DNA from: an uncultured Phycisphaera sp.
GTDB taxonomy: Bacteria > Planctomycetota > Phycisphaerae > Phycisphaerales > SM1A02
NCBI GenBank assembly: GCA_937919685.1
Contig: CALFOM010000201.1
Span: 1 to 45,964 of the forward strand
Direction of reading: 5' to 3'
DNA length: 45,964 bases
Positions 16,995-26,578 of this stretch are shown here, one piece after another; position 1 is the stretch's first letter; each line of letters opens with the position of its first letter. A model generated the notes under the pieces. That model saw nothing but the letters and a program-made list of their open reading frames with translations, had not been told where the DNA came from and made no database searches. Position numbers and translations under genes: made by a program.

Positions 16995-17429
16995 ATGTAT
17001 TCACAAGATCAACCTGACTCTCTTTGTGCCAAGGACCTCATCGATCGGCTTGAACTCCTTCCGCATCCGGAGGGGGGCTTTTATCGGGAAACGTGGCGGC
17101 ACAATCCCTCGACGGATGATCGCGGTCAGGGAACTGCGATCTATTTTCTGCTTCCCGGCGGAGTCACGAATCGCTGGCACCGGGTCGATGCCACCGAGAT
17201 CTGGCATCACTACGCCGGCGCCTCCCTCGAACTCAGTCTCTCCGCGGCGCCGCCCACCGCCGACCGCCTGATTCGTCTGGGACAGAACATCTTGGACGGC
17301 GAACGGCCTCAGGCGATCGTGCAACCACAGGAATGGCAGTCCGCTAAGAGCCTGGGCGAGTGGACATTGGTCGGATGCACCGTGTCACCCGCCTTCCAGT
17401 TCGAAGGATTCGAGTTGCTGGACGATTGA
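16995..17429 (+). CDS. DUF985-family cupin protein
   Basis: This 144-aa protein matches the DUF985 (Cupin_5) family: LIDRLELLPHPEGGFYRETW at the start, ATEIWHHYAGASLELSL with cupin histidines in the middle, and the end motif LVGCTVSPAFQFEGFELL. Family members are single-domain beta-barrels that probably bind a metal or small ligand; no general reaction is established. The ATG at 16995 is chosen; an in-frame TTG six bases earlier is less likely. It is divergent from the sigma factor gene, with about 50 bases between starts, and convergent with the symporter gene 20 bases downstream. Confidence 0.88.
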   Translation: MYSQDQPDSLCAKDLIDRLELLPHPEGGFYRETWRHNPSTDDRGQGTAIYFLLPGGVTNRWHRVDATEIWHHYAGASLELSLSAAPPTADRLIRLGQNILDGERPQAIVQPQEWQSAKSLGEWTLVGCTVSPAFQFEGFELLDD

Positions 17430-17448
17430 CGGGCCGCTGATCATTCCG

Positions 17449-19290
17449 TCATCCCGAAAGTTCGTGCGCTTCTCCAGCCCCCGCGGGAATTCGAATCGAG
17501 TCGACCAACGCCTGAACTTCCGCCGAGGGTGGTTTGGTGATCAAGGCGACCGGAATCGCGATTGCGAAGTTCAACAACATGCCGATCGTCCCGATACCCT
17601 CGGGAGAGATTCCGAACCACCAGTTCCCGGGAGTGTTCAGTTCGGCATGCATGAACTTGAACCAGATGATGTAGGCGGTCGTGAAGATGATCCCGACCAA
17701 CATGCCCGATACGGCACCGGCGGCGTTCATTCGTTTCCAGAAGATACCGAGCAGGATTGCCGGGAAGAAACTGCTTGCGGCCAGACCGAATGCGAACGCA
17801 ACGACGGCAGCGACGTAGTCCGGCGGATTGACCCCGAGATAGCCCGCAAAGAGCACGGCGATCGCGGCGGCGAATCGAGCCAGACGAAGCTCGCTCTTCT
17901 CCGTGATGTCCGGACTGATCATCCGCTTGAAAAGGTCGTGGCTCACCGCCGATGAGATGACCATGAGCAGTCCTGCCGCGGTAGACAATGCCGCGGCGAG
18001 ACCGCCGGCGGCGACCAACGCGACGACCCAGTCGGGAAGACCGGAGATCTCCGGATTGGCGAGCACCATGATGTCTCGATCGACGTGAAGTTCGTTGGGG
18101 TTGGAGAGATCGGGAACATTGCTCACCGCACGCTCGCCATGATCACCTCGAACACTCTCGCCCGCGTCGTCGAGCCGAAAGACGGGCTTCTTGGAATAGA
18201 CCGCGTCGATTGATCCCGCCTCGCCGTTCGCGGGCGATGACGCGAACACGCCACCGGGCGCGTGCTGAATCACGCCGTCGTGGTTCTTATCCAACCAGGC
18301 GACCAGACCGGTGTCTTCCCAGGTTCCGAGCCAACTCGGTGCTTCTGCGTAGGGAACGTTGGGGACGGTGGCCAGAAGATTGGTTCGAGCGAACACCGCG
18401 ATGGCCGGCGCCGTGGTGTACAGGATCGCGATGAAAAGCAGCGCCCATCCCGCCGACGACCTCGCGCCTCGAACGGTCTTCACGGTGTAAAAACGGATGA
18501 TGACGTGCGGGAGCCCCGCGGTCCCGAGCATGAGCGCCGCGGTGATGCAGACCACATCGAGAGGGCTCTTGGTGTATTCGGTGTACTCACCGAAGCCCAG
18601 ATCGAGCAGCATCCCATTGAGTTTGTCCAGAAGTCCCACGCCCTCCGTATCCATGCCACCGAGCGCCGTTTGTGGCACCGGATTCCCCGTCACCATGAAG
18701 GCCAAAAAGACCGCCGGCACGGTATACGCGAAGATCAGGACGCAGTACTGGGCGACCTGGGTGTAGGTGATCCCCTTCATCCCGCCGAGAACCGCGTAGA
18801 AGAAAACCAGCCCCATCCCGATGACGACCCCGAGATTGATATCGACTTCGAGAAAACGGCTGAACACTACGCCCACGCCGCGCATCTGTCCCGCGACATA
18901 CGTGAAGGAGATGAAGATCGCACAGATGATCGCGACGAGCCGCGCATACTGCGATGCGTACCGATCCCCCATGAAGTCGGGGACCGTGAACTTACCGAAC
19001 TTCCGCAGGTACGGAGCGAGGAGGAGCGCCAGGAGCACGTAGCCGCCAGTCCAGCCCATGAGATAGACGGAACCGTCCATTCCCTCGAAGGCAATGATCC
19101 CCGCCATGGAGATAAATGATGCAGCACTCATCCAGTCGGCCGCGGTCGCCATGCCGTTGGCGAGCGGTGAGACGCCCTTGCCCGCGACATAGAACTCGCC
19201 GGTGGATCCCGCTCGCGACCGAATCGCAATGCCAATGTAGAGGGCGAAGGTCAGCCCCACGATGACGAAAGTCCAGGCCTGGACGTCCAT
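17449..19290 (-). CDS. Sodium/solute symporter large subunit (VC_2705 type)
   Basis: This 613-aa membrane protein of the sodium:solute symporter family has about 13 hydrophobic spans. Signature segments are FYVAGKGVSPLANGMATAAD, WMSAASFISMAG, AGLPHVIIRFYTV and AALSTAAGLLMVISSAVSHD. A long hydrophilic insert at about residues 310-410 lies between spans. The subfamily that pairs with a DUF4212 small subunit transports organic acids such as acetate, but the substrate here is not proven. GAGGGGAG lies 8 bases before the ATG at 19290. That ATG is one base beyond the stop of the small-subunit gene, indicating translational coupling; a GTG at 19299 has no spacing from the Shine-Dalgarno. Confidence 0.9.
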   Translation of the reverse strand: MDVQAWTFVIVGLTFALYIGIAIRSRAGSTGEFYVAGKGVSPLANGMATAADWMSAASFISMAGIIAFEGMDGSVYLMGWTGGYVLLALLLAPYLRKFGKFTVPDFMGDRYASQYARLVAIICAIFISFTYVAGQMRGVGVVFSRFLEVDINLGVVIGMGLVFFYAVLGGMKGITYTQVAQYCVLIFAYTVPAVFLAFMVTGNPVPQTALGGMDTEGVGLLDKLNGMLLDLGFGEYTEYTKSPLDVVCITAALMLGTAGLPHVIIRFYTVKTVRGARSSAGWALLFIAILYTTAPAIAVFARTNLLATVPNVPYAEAPSWLGTWEDTGLVAWLDKNHDGVIQHAPGGVFASSPANGEAGSIDAVYSKKPVFRLDDAGESVRGDHGERAVSNVPDLSNPNELHVDRDIMVLANPEISGLPDWVVALVAAGGLAAALSTAAGLLMVISSAVSHDLFKRMISPDITEKSELRLARFAAAIAVLFAGYLGVNPPDYVAAVVAFAFGLAASSFFPAILLGIFWKRMNAAGAVSGMLVGIIFTTAYIIWFKFMHAELNTPGNWWFGISPEGIGTIGMLLNFAIAIPVALITKPPSAEVQALVDSIRIPAGAGEAHELSG

Positions 19291-19291
19291 G

Positions 19292-19591
19292 TCAATCACT
19301 CCCCTCGTCGACGCCGAAGCGGCGATCGATCCGATTCATGGCCACGACATAGACCAAGATCACCAGCACGAAAATGTAGATCGAGCCCTGCTGGGCGAAC
19401 CAGAATCCGAGGGGATACTCGGTGAACGGAAGTTTGAAACTATTGAGCCAGGGGGCGAGCAGAATGCCACATCCGAAGGAGACAAAGGCCCAGATTAAAA
19501 GCAGCACCGCGATGAGACGGAGATTAGTCCGGAAGTAGTCGCGTCGATTCTCGGTATCCGTCGTGGAAACGCGTTTCGCCGGATCATCCAT
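19292..19591 (-). CDS. DUF4212 sodium/solute symporter small subunit
   Basis: This 99-aa protein has two transmembrane spans ([20 protein letters not shown] and [15 protein letters not shown]) with the family segment [17 protein letters not shown] between them. Proteins of this type occur next to VC_2705-type symporters and are presumed to be an accessory subunit. AGGAAAGG lies upstream of the ATG at 19591. The start overlaps the end of the TIM-barrel gene by 8 bases, and the stop is one base before the large subunit, so all three genes form one tight operon. Confidence 0.9.
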   Translation of the reverse strand: MDDPAKRVSTTDTENRRDYFRTNLRLIAVLLLIWAFVSFGCGILLAPWLNSFKLPFTEYPLGFWFAQQGSIYIFVLVILVYVVAMNRIDRRFGVDEGSD

Positions 19592-20570
19592 TCTCGGCCT
19601 TTCCTGCTGGCTTCTTCGCCTCGAACGGGCCGTCACCGGTTCGAGCGGCGACACAATCGCATCGTTCCAGCATCCGCTTGGTGAGCATGATGCCTTCGTG
19701 TTCGGAGGGCGAACCACCCTCCCACTCGATGCCGACCCAGCCGCGATATCCCGCGGCCCGCACGATCTTCATCATGCGGACGAAGTCGGTCTCAGATTCC
19801 GTTCCGGTCTCGTCGAACTTCCCGCTCTTCGCGCTCACCGCCTTGGCGAATGGCATCAACTGAGTGACGCCCTTATAGCGGTCGTACCACTTGCCGCCGC
19901 CGAGGCTGAAGTTGCCGAAGTCGGGAAGCGTGCCGCAGTTGACCATTGCCACCTTCGTCATTACGCCCGCCAGCCATTCACCGTTCGAGGAGAGCCCGCC
20001 ATGATTTTCGACGATGACGTTGAGTCCGTACGGCGCGGCCTTCTCAGAGAGCATTCGAAGGCCGTCGGCGGCTTGATCGAGTTGCTCCTTCCAGGTGCCG
20101 GCGGACTGGGCGTTCACTCGGATGGAGTGACATCCGAGAAACTTCGCGGCCTCGAGCCATCGTTGATGGTTGTCCACCGCCTTCTCTCGCTTCTTCTCAT
20201 CGGCATCCCCGAGGGCGCCCTCACCGTCACACATGATCAACACCGACGTGACGCCATGATCGTCCGCGACCTTCTTCATGCTCGCCAGATAGCCCGGCGT
20301 CCCGACCTTGTCCTTATAGAAACTGTTGACGTACTCGCAGCCTGCGAGGCCATACCGGCTCATGGTGACCTCGGCGAATCGCAGCGGATCGAGTTTTCCG
20401 CCGAAGATCTCCCGGTGCAGAGACCACTGGGCGAGTGAAATTGGGTTCGGGGGCATGAACTTCTCGGCGGTCGGCACCGCGAATGAGGCTCGTGAAAGCG
20501 TCGACGCCGCGGCAAGACCGGCGAGGCCTCCGAAGAAGGAACGGCGACGAGGATCGGCAGGTTGGGGCAT
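19584..20570 (-). CDS. Tat-exported sugar isomerase/epimerase-like TIM-barrel protein
   Basis: This 328-aa protein begins with a twin-arginine signal ([20 protein letters not shown]), then a xylose-isomerase-like TIM barrel of the AP-endonuclease-2 superfamily. Barrel motifs include [36 protein letters not shown] (Glu/His metal ligands) and WVGIEWEGG (Glu near the last strand). Family members are divalent-metal sugar or hydroxypyruvate isomerases and epimerases. The signal and its being first in an operon with a sodium/solute symporter suggest it processes an extracytoplasmic sugar-like compound that is then imported. That link is inference. GGAG lies 10 bases before the start. Confidence 0.85.
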   Translation of the reverse strand: MPQPADPRRRSFFGGLAGLAAASTLSRASFAVPTAEKFMPPNPISLAQWSLHREIFGGKLDPLRFAEVTMSRYGLAGCEYVNSFYKDKVGTPGYLASMKKVADDHGVTSVLIMCDGEGALGDADEKKREKAVDNHQRWLEAAKFLGCHSIRVNAQSAGTWKEQLDQAADGLRMLSEKAAPYGLNVIVENHGGLSSNGEWLAGVMTKVAMVNCGTLPDFGNFSLGGGKWYDRYKGVTQLMPFAKAVSAKSGKFDETGTESETDFVRMMKIVRAAGYRGWVGIEWEGGSPSEHEGIMLTKRMLERCDCVAARTGDGPFEAKKPAGKAENG

Positions 20571-20928
20571 GTCTGGAGTTCTCCAAAGAACCGGCGAAAG
20601 GCCAGTTGAGACCACCGTAACGGGGCTGTGGTCAAGGCACAATTCGCACCGATCCCGGTTTCAAGCCTTCCTGCAAGGGTCCAAGCCACCGGTCGAGCGA
20701 GAGATACCCGCGGATCCCGGCGTCACGGACGGGTTATCGGTGCATCAACCGGGTCGCCAAACACCGAAGAAACGGTCTGAATTTCCACACGCATGCCAGA
20801 ATCACAATGCCACGGCTCGAGGCGAACCTGATCGATGTTCTCGAATAAACGGTCGATCGGGGCATCGCTTTTTTCTAGATTCGGATGGCCTCTCACCGCC
20901 TCTCAAAGACCCACGGAACTCGATCATC
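20571..20928. other. Divergent region between TIM-barrel operon and esterase
   Basis: About 360 bases with no gene seen. It should hold promoters for both divergent units. A weak hairpin (GATCGA...TCGATC near 20831-20859) is followed about 9 bases later by TTTTTT, but the geometry is poor for a terminator. No RNA family was recognised. Confidence 0.35.
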
Positions 20929-22353
20929 ATGTCGCGGTTCCTCCTCCTTCAAGCGATCTCCCTTGCCAGCCTGATCCCCGCCGCTCCGGTGTACGGCCAG
21001 CAGCAGTTCTCCCGGAGGATCAACGTCGACGGCGTGAACCGGCGGTACCTCGTCTACCTCCCGGTGGGATTTGAGTCGTCGGAGCACATGCCGGTGATGT
21101 TCCATTACCACGGCGGCGATGGATCTCCCGAATCCGAGATCCAGTATGCGGATTACCGTTCACTTGCGAATCAGAATCGCTTCATTGCGGTGTATCCCGC
21201 GGCGTTGGTCGATCCCGACGACTGCACGTGCTGGAACAGCAAAGGCCCCTAGAGCAACGGCATCGATGAGCTTGGATTCACTTCGGCGATGATGGACGCG
21301 ATGACCGCCGAGTTCAATGCAGATCCCCGCCGCATGTGCGCCAGTGGGTTCTCACTTGGCGGATCCATGATGTACGACTTGTTCTGCCACCTGGGCGATC
21401 GGTTCGCGGGCATCGGGGCCATCGCCGCGAACATGTGGGAGTGGACGTATTCGGCGTGCGATCCGGCAGCCCCAACCGCCTTCATTCACATCTTGGGAAC
21501 CAGCGACTTCTACGCGCCCTACAACGGCAACAAGTATTCAATCTCGGTCAGCCAACAGAACGCATACCTCGTGTCGGTGAACGGCGCTGAGACGACATCG
21601 ATCGATACGCCACTCGATGGTAATGTCACCGAAATCCTCTTTCCCCAAGGCGAAGGCTGTCATACCGTCGTCCACTACCGGCGACAGGGCGGCGGGCATG
21701 ACGTGCCGTCCTTCGCGACCGCGGCCATCTGGGACGACGTCTCGCAGTTCGACATCGACGGCTTCATCGAATGTGAGGACGTCCGACCTCCGGTGAACGA
21801 CGACTGCACCGAAGCCTTGGAGGTGTCGCCAGGAAATATCACCTTCTCCACCGTCGGCGCGACCGACAGCGGAATTCCCAGCGCCTTGTTCTGCAGCGCT
21901 ACAAACGGCCCCGAAGTGACGTCTGACGTCTGGTTTTACGTGGTCGCCCCCTGCACCGGTACGTTCGCCATCTCGACCTGCGGTACCGATTTTGACAGCC
22001 GCATCGACGTGTTCGATGGCGGAAGCGGCTGCCCGAACCCCGGCAATTCGCCCTTCGCCTGTGGCGACCAAGAGTGTGGCGACGACGCTTCAGCCTCGAG
22101 CTTGACGATCGAAGGGCAGCTTCTCTTGGTCCGAGTCGGCAGCCCAGACGGATCCACGGGAAACGGGATCCTCCAGATTGATTGCGAACCCCTGAACCCG
22201 CCGAATCCCGCCGACTTCAACGGTGACGGCATCGTCGACTCTGCCGATCTCGGCCTGCTGCTCGCGGGTTGGGGCACGATCCAGGGCGACCTCAACGGAG
22301 ACGGGACCACGAACGGCATCGATATTGGCGAACTTTTGTCGCAATGGTCCTGA
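20929..22353 (+). pseudogene. PHB-depolymerase/feruloyl-esterase-like protein with in-frame TAG
   Basis: The single reading frame encodes an exported esterase but contains TAG at codon 108 (21250-21252), between CTCWNSKGP and SNGIDELGFTSAMMDAM. Before it are a signal peptide (MSRFLLLQAISLASLIPAAP) and the oxyanion segment FHYHGGDGS. After it, still in frame, are the nucleophile motif GFSLGGSM (Ser142), GTSDFYAPYNG (likely Asp) and GGGHDVPSF (likely His). A beta-rich domain with many Cys follows, and the end is a dockerin-like pair (DFNGDGIVDSADLGLLLAGW and DLNGDGTTNGIDIGELLSQW). All catalytic residues lie beyond the stop, so a terminated product would be inactive. A single TGG-to-TAG change would explain it; a sequencing error or recoding is also possible. 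The intact frame downstream shows decay is at most recent. Confidence 0.8.
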
Positions 22354-22402
22354 GTTGGCCCCGCGGAACACGTCGCGAATCACCCTGCGAATCGCTCGGT
22401 CT

Positions 22403-25384
22403 TCAGAGTACGGTGACTCGAAGGCCATCCGGATCGATCTCCAAAGGAAATCGCCGAGCCAATCGGTTTGGGGGATGCCTGTCCACCCTCGCTTCAATCC
22501 GCCTCGCCGCCTGCTCATCCTTCGCCACCATCATGACGAACCCGCCGCCGCCGGCCCCCGGGAGTTCCCACGCGGCCAGATCCCGCCCGTGTGCGGCAGC
22601 GATCGCATCGATGCGTCGGTTGGTCGAACCAGGATGAAACTGTGTCTTGAGACGCCAGTACTCCGCAAGACGCTCGGTAAAGGCGTCGACGTCGCCGCAT
22701 CGCACCGCGTCCGCCATGGCCTCCGCTCCCGACTTCAACGCCGCCACGATCCGCATCGCCTCTGGCGCCCGCGAGAGGTAGCGGCCCAAGACCAGTTCGA
22801 GGATGTCGCGGGCCAGACGTTTTTCGCCGGAATACAGCAGGACCGAACGCGCTTCCAAGGTCTTGACGAACTCGACCGGAGGATCAAGCGGCGTCGCCAC
22901 CGGTCGCTGCACCGGCCCCGGTTCGGACCGGATGACCTTGATACCTCCAACCACCCCGCCGACTTGGTCCTGCCAGCCGCCACGTGTGGTCATGAGCTGT
23001 TCGAGCACGCTGGTTCGATCAATGAGCGCATCCTGATTCAGTTCGGATCGAACCAGTCGGTCGAGACATGCGAGTACCGTGGCACCGAGAATCGAAGACG
23101 TACCGAGACCAGAGCCCTTTGGTACTGCGGAATACATCGTGAGCACCACCCCGCCTCCGAGCCGTTCCAATCGCTTTCGCAACGAGGCCTGGGGATCGAC
23201 AGGAGTGATCCCCGCCAGCCGAAGCGCCGCTCGCGGAAGCGTCGTCCAGTCCGACGGATCGAAGGTCGCGAGCAATTCTCGGGTGGTCGTGAAGGTTCGG
23301 CTCGAACCGAGATCCACGCTATGCACCACGATCTTTGGTTCGTCAATAATCTTCGCCATCGCCTGAAGCGGCTGCTTCCCATGGAGCAACACCGCGGCGT
23401 TCACCACAACCCCGCCAAGATCTGAGCAGATCGGCGGGGTGTCACTCCAGCCGCCGGCCAGATCGATGCGAACCGGAGATGCCGCCCACACCGCCTGATC
23501 CGGGAGCACGACCGCCGTGGTGCGATCCGAGGATGATTCCAGCGGCGCTGCCACCGATCGACCCACGATTGAAAGGGCGAGCTGCATTCCACCGCCGCGG
23601 GGTTCCAAACCATGGGCCGCCGCCGCGAGACGGGCGGCGGTCGAGTCGGGTGGACGATCGACCGCGGCATCCCGAAGGGATTTCGCCATCCGACGCGCGA
23701 CTCGCACGCTCACCAGCGGAGCGATCGAATCCGCCGTGAGACGTGGCAACTCCTCGAAGATGCCCACCACGTTCCGCTCCAGATCCTTCGTTTGAAGATC
23801 CTCACGAAAGTCGAGCAAGCGATCATGATCGACCCGCTCCAGCGCTGACGCGAGCGAGATACAACCCTTTGAAGAAACGGCCTCGCCCCTCAGCACTCCC
23901 AGAGCGTGCGCGATGGTTCGAGCCGCCGATCCGATCAACCACAGGTCCTGCGATCGAAGCGTCGCGTCGGATTCTGCATCCATGATCGCGAACGGACCGG
24001 GTCGCTTCCGAATTGCCGCGCCCTTCATCATCCGTCCACCGAACGTGCCGCCATCGGCAATCGAAGTTTTGAAGTCGTCACCCTCGTGGTGGGCCACGGC
24101 CAGCCACGCCGGCCGATCACGATGATCTCGATGATCTCGATGATCTCGATGATCTCGAACCGGCAACACGAATAAACAACCACCTTTCGGGAGATCGATC
24201 CGAATTCCCCTCGCCCGCGGCACGCCACTGATCAGGTTGCGGCCGCGGAGGCGGACTTCGGCGCCGCGAAGATCGCAGCTTTCGATGATGCTGGTTCGCG
24301 CGATGACGGCATCACCGACGTCGGAGGTCAGCGACGTCCCTTGCCTGGATCGGTTCTGGGTTGAAACCAGGTCGATGTACTCTCGAGTGGTCCCCGGATG
24401 GAGGAATGGATCGGATCCTGCCACCGCCACGTGAAACCGGATGCCGCGGACCCCTCGTCGCCATTGCTTCAGCATCTTCCGCTGCGAGGACGGCAAAGAA
24501 TCACCGAGAATCTTCTCGTAGTCACGCCACGTCACAGACTTCGGAATGGCCTTGAGCATTTCGTGATAGAGCTCAATCGACCCAGCGGTTCCTGCTCGAA
24601 CCGACGCCAGCAAGCCTGGTTCGAGCGTGACCCGACCGGCACAGATCGTCACCCCGGCGGTCGACAGCCAACGAGCGATCGACGCCGGGTCGAAGGAAAG
24701 GACCCCGGTATCTACCAAGACCTGACCACCCCGCCGAACCGCACCGGCCGCTCGAGCGATCTTCGGGGTCGGCTTCTGCAACATGTCCTCAAGGGCACCA
24801 TCCGGCCCGGCGACATAGACCCCATGACGTCCGCCGCGTTCCAAGGGGGCGACCTGCGCGACCCCAGTCATGCCCTGCCGATCAAGACGAACCCCGGCAC
24901 CGGCCAGTTGCACCAGCGCGTCACCCGTGACCACCATGAACTGCCCGTCCACAGGGCCCGGTACGGAGATGCACGCCCCCACGATCGCTTCGAGCATCGT
25001 GAGTGAACCCCCTCGGGGGCCGATTCGAGACCAGGGGACCAGGATCTTCCCGAGGGCTGAGAACGCCGGCAGCCGTCGCGTCTCGCCGCCAGAGTGCACC
25101 ACCAAGACCCGCCGTCCTTGAAAGAGTGTCTTGATCGTCGGAACGATCGCCCGCCCCGCCAGAGACGCTGCCGCTCGAGCGGCGGCCTCGAGGGTCGCAC
25201 CGCCCGAACCAATCCGCCGCCCTCCCGGATCCGGGACCACCAAAAGTTTTCTGACCGGGAATGCGCCAGACTCGATCATCCGCCCGACCGCCCGCTGAAA
25301 CGTCGCCGCCTGACGGCGATTCGAGGCGGTCAGCACCAAGAGGTCGAATTGATCTTCCGAAGATTCAGATGCGGGAAGCGGCAT
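22403..25384 (-). CDS. fkp: Bifunctional fucokinase / fucose-1-phosphate guanylyltransferase (FKP-like)
   Basis: This 993-aa protein has the two-domain FKP layout. The N-terminal part carries sugar-phosphate pyrophosphorylase motifs (DPGGRRIGSGGATLEAA, VVHSGGETRRLPAFSALGK). After a linker, a GHMP kinase begins at about residue 636 with VRIDLAGGWSDTPPICSDLG and has the ATP loop PKGSGLGTSSILGA (about 752) and GGWQDQVGG. The kinase phosphorylates L-fucose at C1 and the N-terminal domain forms GDP-L-fucose from GTP. Close relatives act on D-glycero-D-manno-heptose, so the exact sugar is not certain. A 9-bp repeat encodes RDHRDHRDHRDHRD in the linker (about 409-422). The divergent neighbour is a sugar mutarotase. 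No clear ribosome-binding site marks the ATG at 25384. Confidence 0.88.
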   Translation of the reverse strand: MPLPASESSEDQFDLLVLTASNRRQAATFQRAVGRMIESGAFPVRKLLVVPDPGGRRIGSGGATLEAAARAAASLAGRAIVPTIKTLFQGRRVLVVHSGGETRRLPAFSALGKILVPWSRIGPRGGSLTMLEAIVGACISVPGPVDGQFMVVTGDALVQLAGAGVRLDRQGMTGVAQVAPLERGGRHGVYVAGPDGALEDMLQKPTPKIARAAGAVRRGGQVLVDTGVLSFDPASIARWLSTAGVTICAGRVTLEPGLLASVRAGTAGSIELYHEMLKAIPKSVTWRDYEKILGDSLPSSQRKMLKQWRRGVRGIRFHVAVAGSDPFLHPGTTREYIDLVSTQNRSRQGTSLTSDVGDAVIARTSIIESCDLRGAEVRLRGRNLISGVPRARGIRIDLPKGGCLFVLPVRDHRDHRDHRDHRDRPAWLAVAHHEGDDFKTSIADGGTFGGRMMKGAAIRKRPGPFAIMDAESDATLRSQDLWLIGSAARTIAHALGVLRGEAVSSKGCISLASALERVDHDRLLDFREDLQTKDLERNVVGIFEELPRLTADSIAPLVSVRVARRMAKSLRDAAVDRPPDSTAARLAAAAHGLEPRGGGMQLALSIVGRSVAAPLESSSDRTTAVVLPDQAVWAASPVRIDLAGGWSDTPPICSDLGGVVVNAAVLLHGKQPLQAMAKIIDEPKIVVHSVDLGSSRTFTTTRELLATFDPSDWTTLPRAALRLAGITPVDPQASLRKRLERLGGGVVLTMYSAVPKGSGLGTSSILGATVLACLDRLVRSELNQDALIDRTSVLEQLMTTRGGWQDQVGGVVGGIKVIRSEPGPVQRPVATPLDPPVEFVKTLEARSVLLYSGEKRLARDILELVLGRYLSRAPEAMRIVAALKSGAEAMADAVRCGDVDAFTERLAEYWRLKTQFHPGSTNRRIDAIAAAHGRDLAAWELPGAGGGGFVMMVAKDEQAARRIEARVDRHPPNRLARRFPLEIDPDGLRVTVL
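24121..24156 (-). repeat. 9-bp tandem repeat in the FKP linker
   Basis: Four perfect copies of GATGATCTC (plus strand) encode the Arg-Asp-His repeats between the two enzyme domains. The 9-bp period preserves frame; the repeat lies outside the conserved domains, so copy-number change would be tolerated. Confidence 0.95.
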
Positions 25385-25448
25385 CGCTTGATGGTAACGC
25401 CCCCCCGCCTCGGATCCGCAGCCGTATGCTGGTCCTTCGGAGAACCAC

Positions 25449-25799
25449 GTGAAGACCTTCGCTCAGACCCTCGACCTCATCGACGATCCCGAACGCATCG
25501 CGGAATACGACCGATATCACGTCGCGGCGTGGCCGGAGGTCACTCGGGGGCTTCGGGAGATCGGCATCCAACGCATGCTCATCTGGAGGACCGGCTCCCG
25601 GCTCTTCATGATGTTCGAGGCCCCCGACGGCTTCAATCCCGACCACGACTACCAGACGTACGCCGAGGATCCTCGTTGTCAGGAGTGGGACACACTCATG
25701 CGGACGTATCAGCAACGAATACCGAGTGCGTCAGAGACAGATCAGAGCTGGTGGACGTCCATGGACCTCGTCTTCGATCTGGAGGCACAGCGTCCATGA
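25449..25799 (+). CDS. L-rhamnose/L-fucose mutarotase-like protein (DUF718)
   Basis: This 116-aa protein belongs to the RhaM/DUF718 family of dimeric ferredoxin-fold sugar mutarotases. It carries the family histidine region YDRYHVAAWPEVTRGLREIG, the strand LFMMFEAPDGF and the tryptophan region near the end. These enzymes interconvert alpha and beta anomers of 6-deoxysugars. The divergent gene 64 bases away is an FKP-type fucokinase, which suggests fucose rather than rhamnose as the substrate. That is inference from context. Start is GTG at 25449 with CGGAG about 8 bases upstream. The stop overlaps the next gene's ATG by 4 bases. Confidence 0.85.
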   Translation: MKTFAQTLDLIDDPERIAEYDRYHVAAWPEVTRGLREIGIQRMLIWRTGSRLFMMFEAPDGFNPDHDYQTYAEDPRCQEWDTLMRTYQQRIPSASETDQSWWTSMDLVFDLEAQRP

Positions 25800-26548
25800 C
25801 TGATCCGAATTCACCATCTTCGCCCTCCGAAGGTCTGGTCTCCGCCCGTGCGGTCGCACGCCGACGCAAGCCTTTCCTCGGCAAGTTTCTCTTGATACTC
25901 GCTGCGCTCCTCGGACTCGCGTCGATCATCATGGCCACGCAAGTCTCTTGGTCGGAATTGAGTGATGCTCGGGCCGCCATGCGAAAACGTATGGAGAACG
26001 AGACGCCACATCGCTTTCTCGTGCCGGGACAGGCCTCGTTCGATTTTCCTGCGGGCCGCATTTTTGTTTCCTATCTCACCGACACCGAATTCGAAGAAAC
26101 TCGATACCTCGCGCCGACCGAACTGGTCTTCGAACTCGTGATCACAGATGCGCAAGGAGCCCTGGTCGACGTCGAAGTTGAGCCTACCCAGCGGGCCAAT
26201 CTTCAGTCATCACGACCAGGTCGCCCCGCATCCGCCGTGCTGGTCGGATCAGCGGTGCTTCCTGCGGAAGGCACCTATACGTTCGACCTCACTCTCGGAC
26301 CTCGCGAATCGAGCCGGGCGGTTGCCGACGTCTTCGTGATCAACGATGCTGAAGTGGCCGCCCTCGAATCGGCATTCGCGCCATTGATGGGCTTCTTCTG
26401 CAGCGGTGGCGGCGGACTATTCCTCGGCCTTCTCGGGGCGATCAGCCTCTGGATGGAACGTCGGACCGCTGCCGCCCTCGCCGCCATGCAGGACGGAGTG
26501 AGTGCCGCCTTCCCTCTGAGCGACGAATCGACTTCGAGCGAATTCTGA
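25796..26548 (+). CDS. Two-span membrane protein of unknown function
   Basis: This 250-aa protein has a hydrophobic span at about residues 29-47 (LGKFLLILAALLGLASIIMA) and a second near 200-222 (LMGFFCSGGGGLFLGLLGAIS). Between them lies a hydrophilic beta-rich domain of about 150 residues (PGQASFDFPAGRIFVSY, then GSAVLPAEGTYTFDLTLGP) that should face outside the cytoplasm. No family is recognised. Its ATGA start overlaps the stop of the mutarotase gene, indicating cotranslation, but a functional link to fucose use is unproven. Confidence 0.75.
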   Translation: MTDPNSPSSPSEGLVSARAVARRRKPFLGKFLLILAALLGLASIIMATQVSWSELSDARAAMRKRMENETPHRFLVPGQASFDFPAGRIFVSYLTDTEFEETRYLAPTELVFELVITDAQGALVDVEVEPTQRANLQSSRPGRPASAVLVGSAVLPAEGTYTFDLTLGPRESSRAVADVFVINDAEVAALESAFAPLMGFFCSGGGGLFLGLLGAISLWMERRTAAALAAMQDGVSAAFPLSDESTSSEF

Positions 26549-26578
26549 AGGTGACTTCCGCGGCGGAGCCGACGCGTC

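Noticed and set aside
24121-24156. Possible CRISPR-like array
   Set aside because: The units are 9 bp in direct tandem with no spacers and lie inside a coding region. No CRISPR array or cas gene is present in the window.
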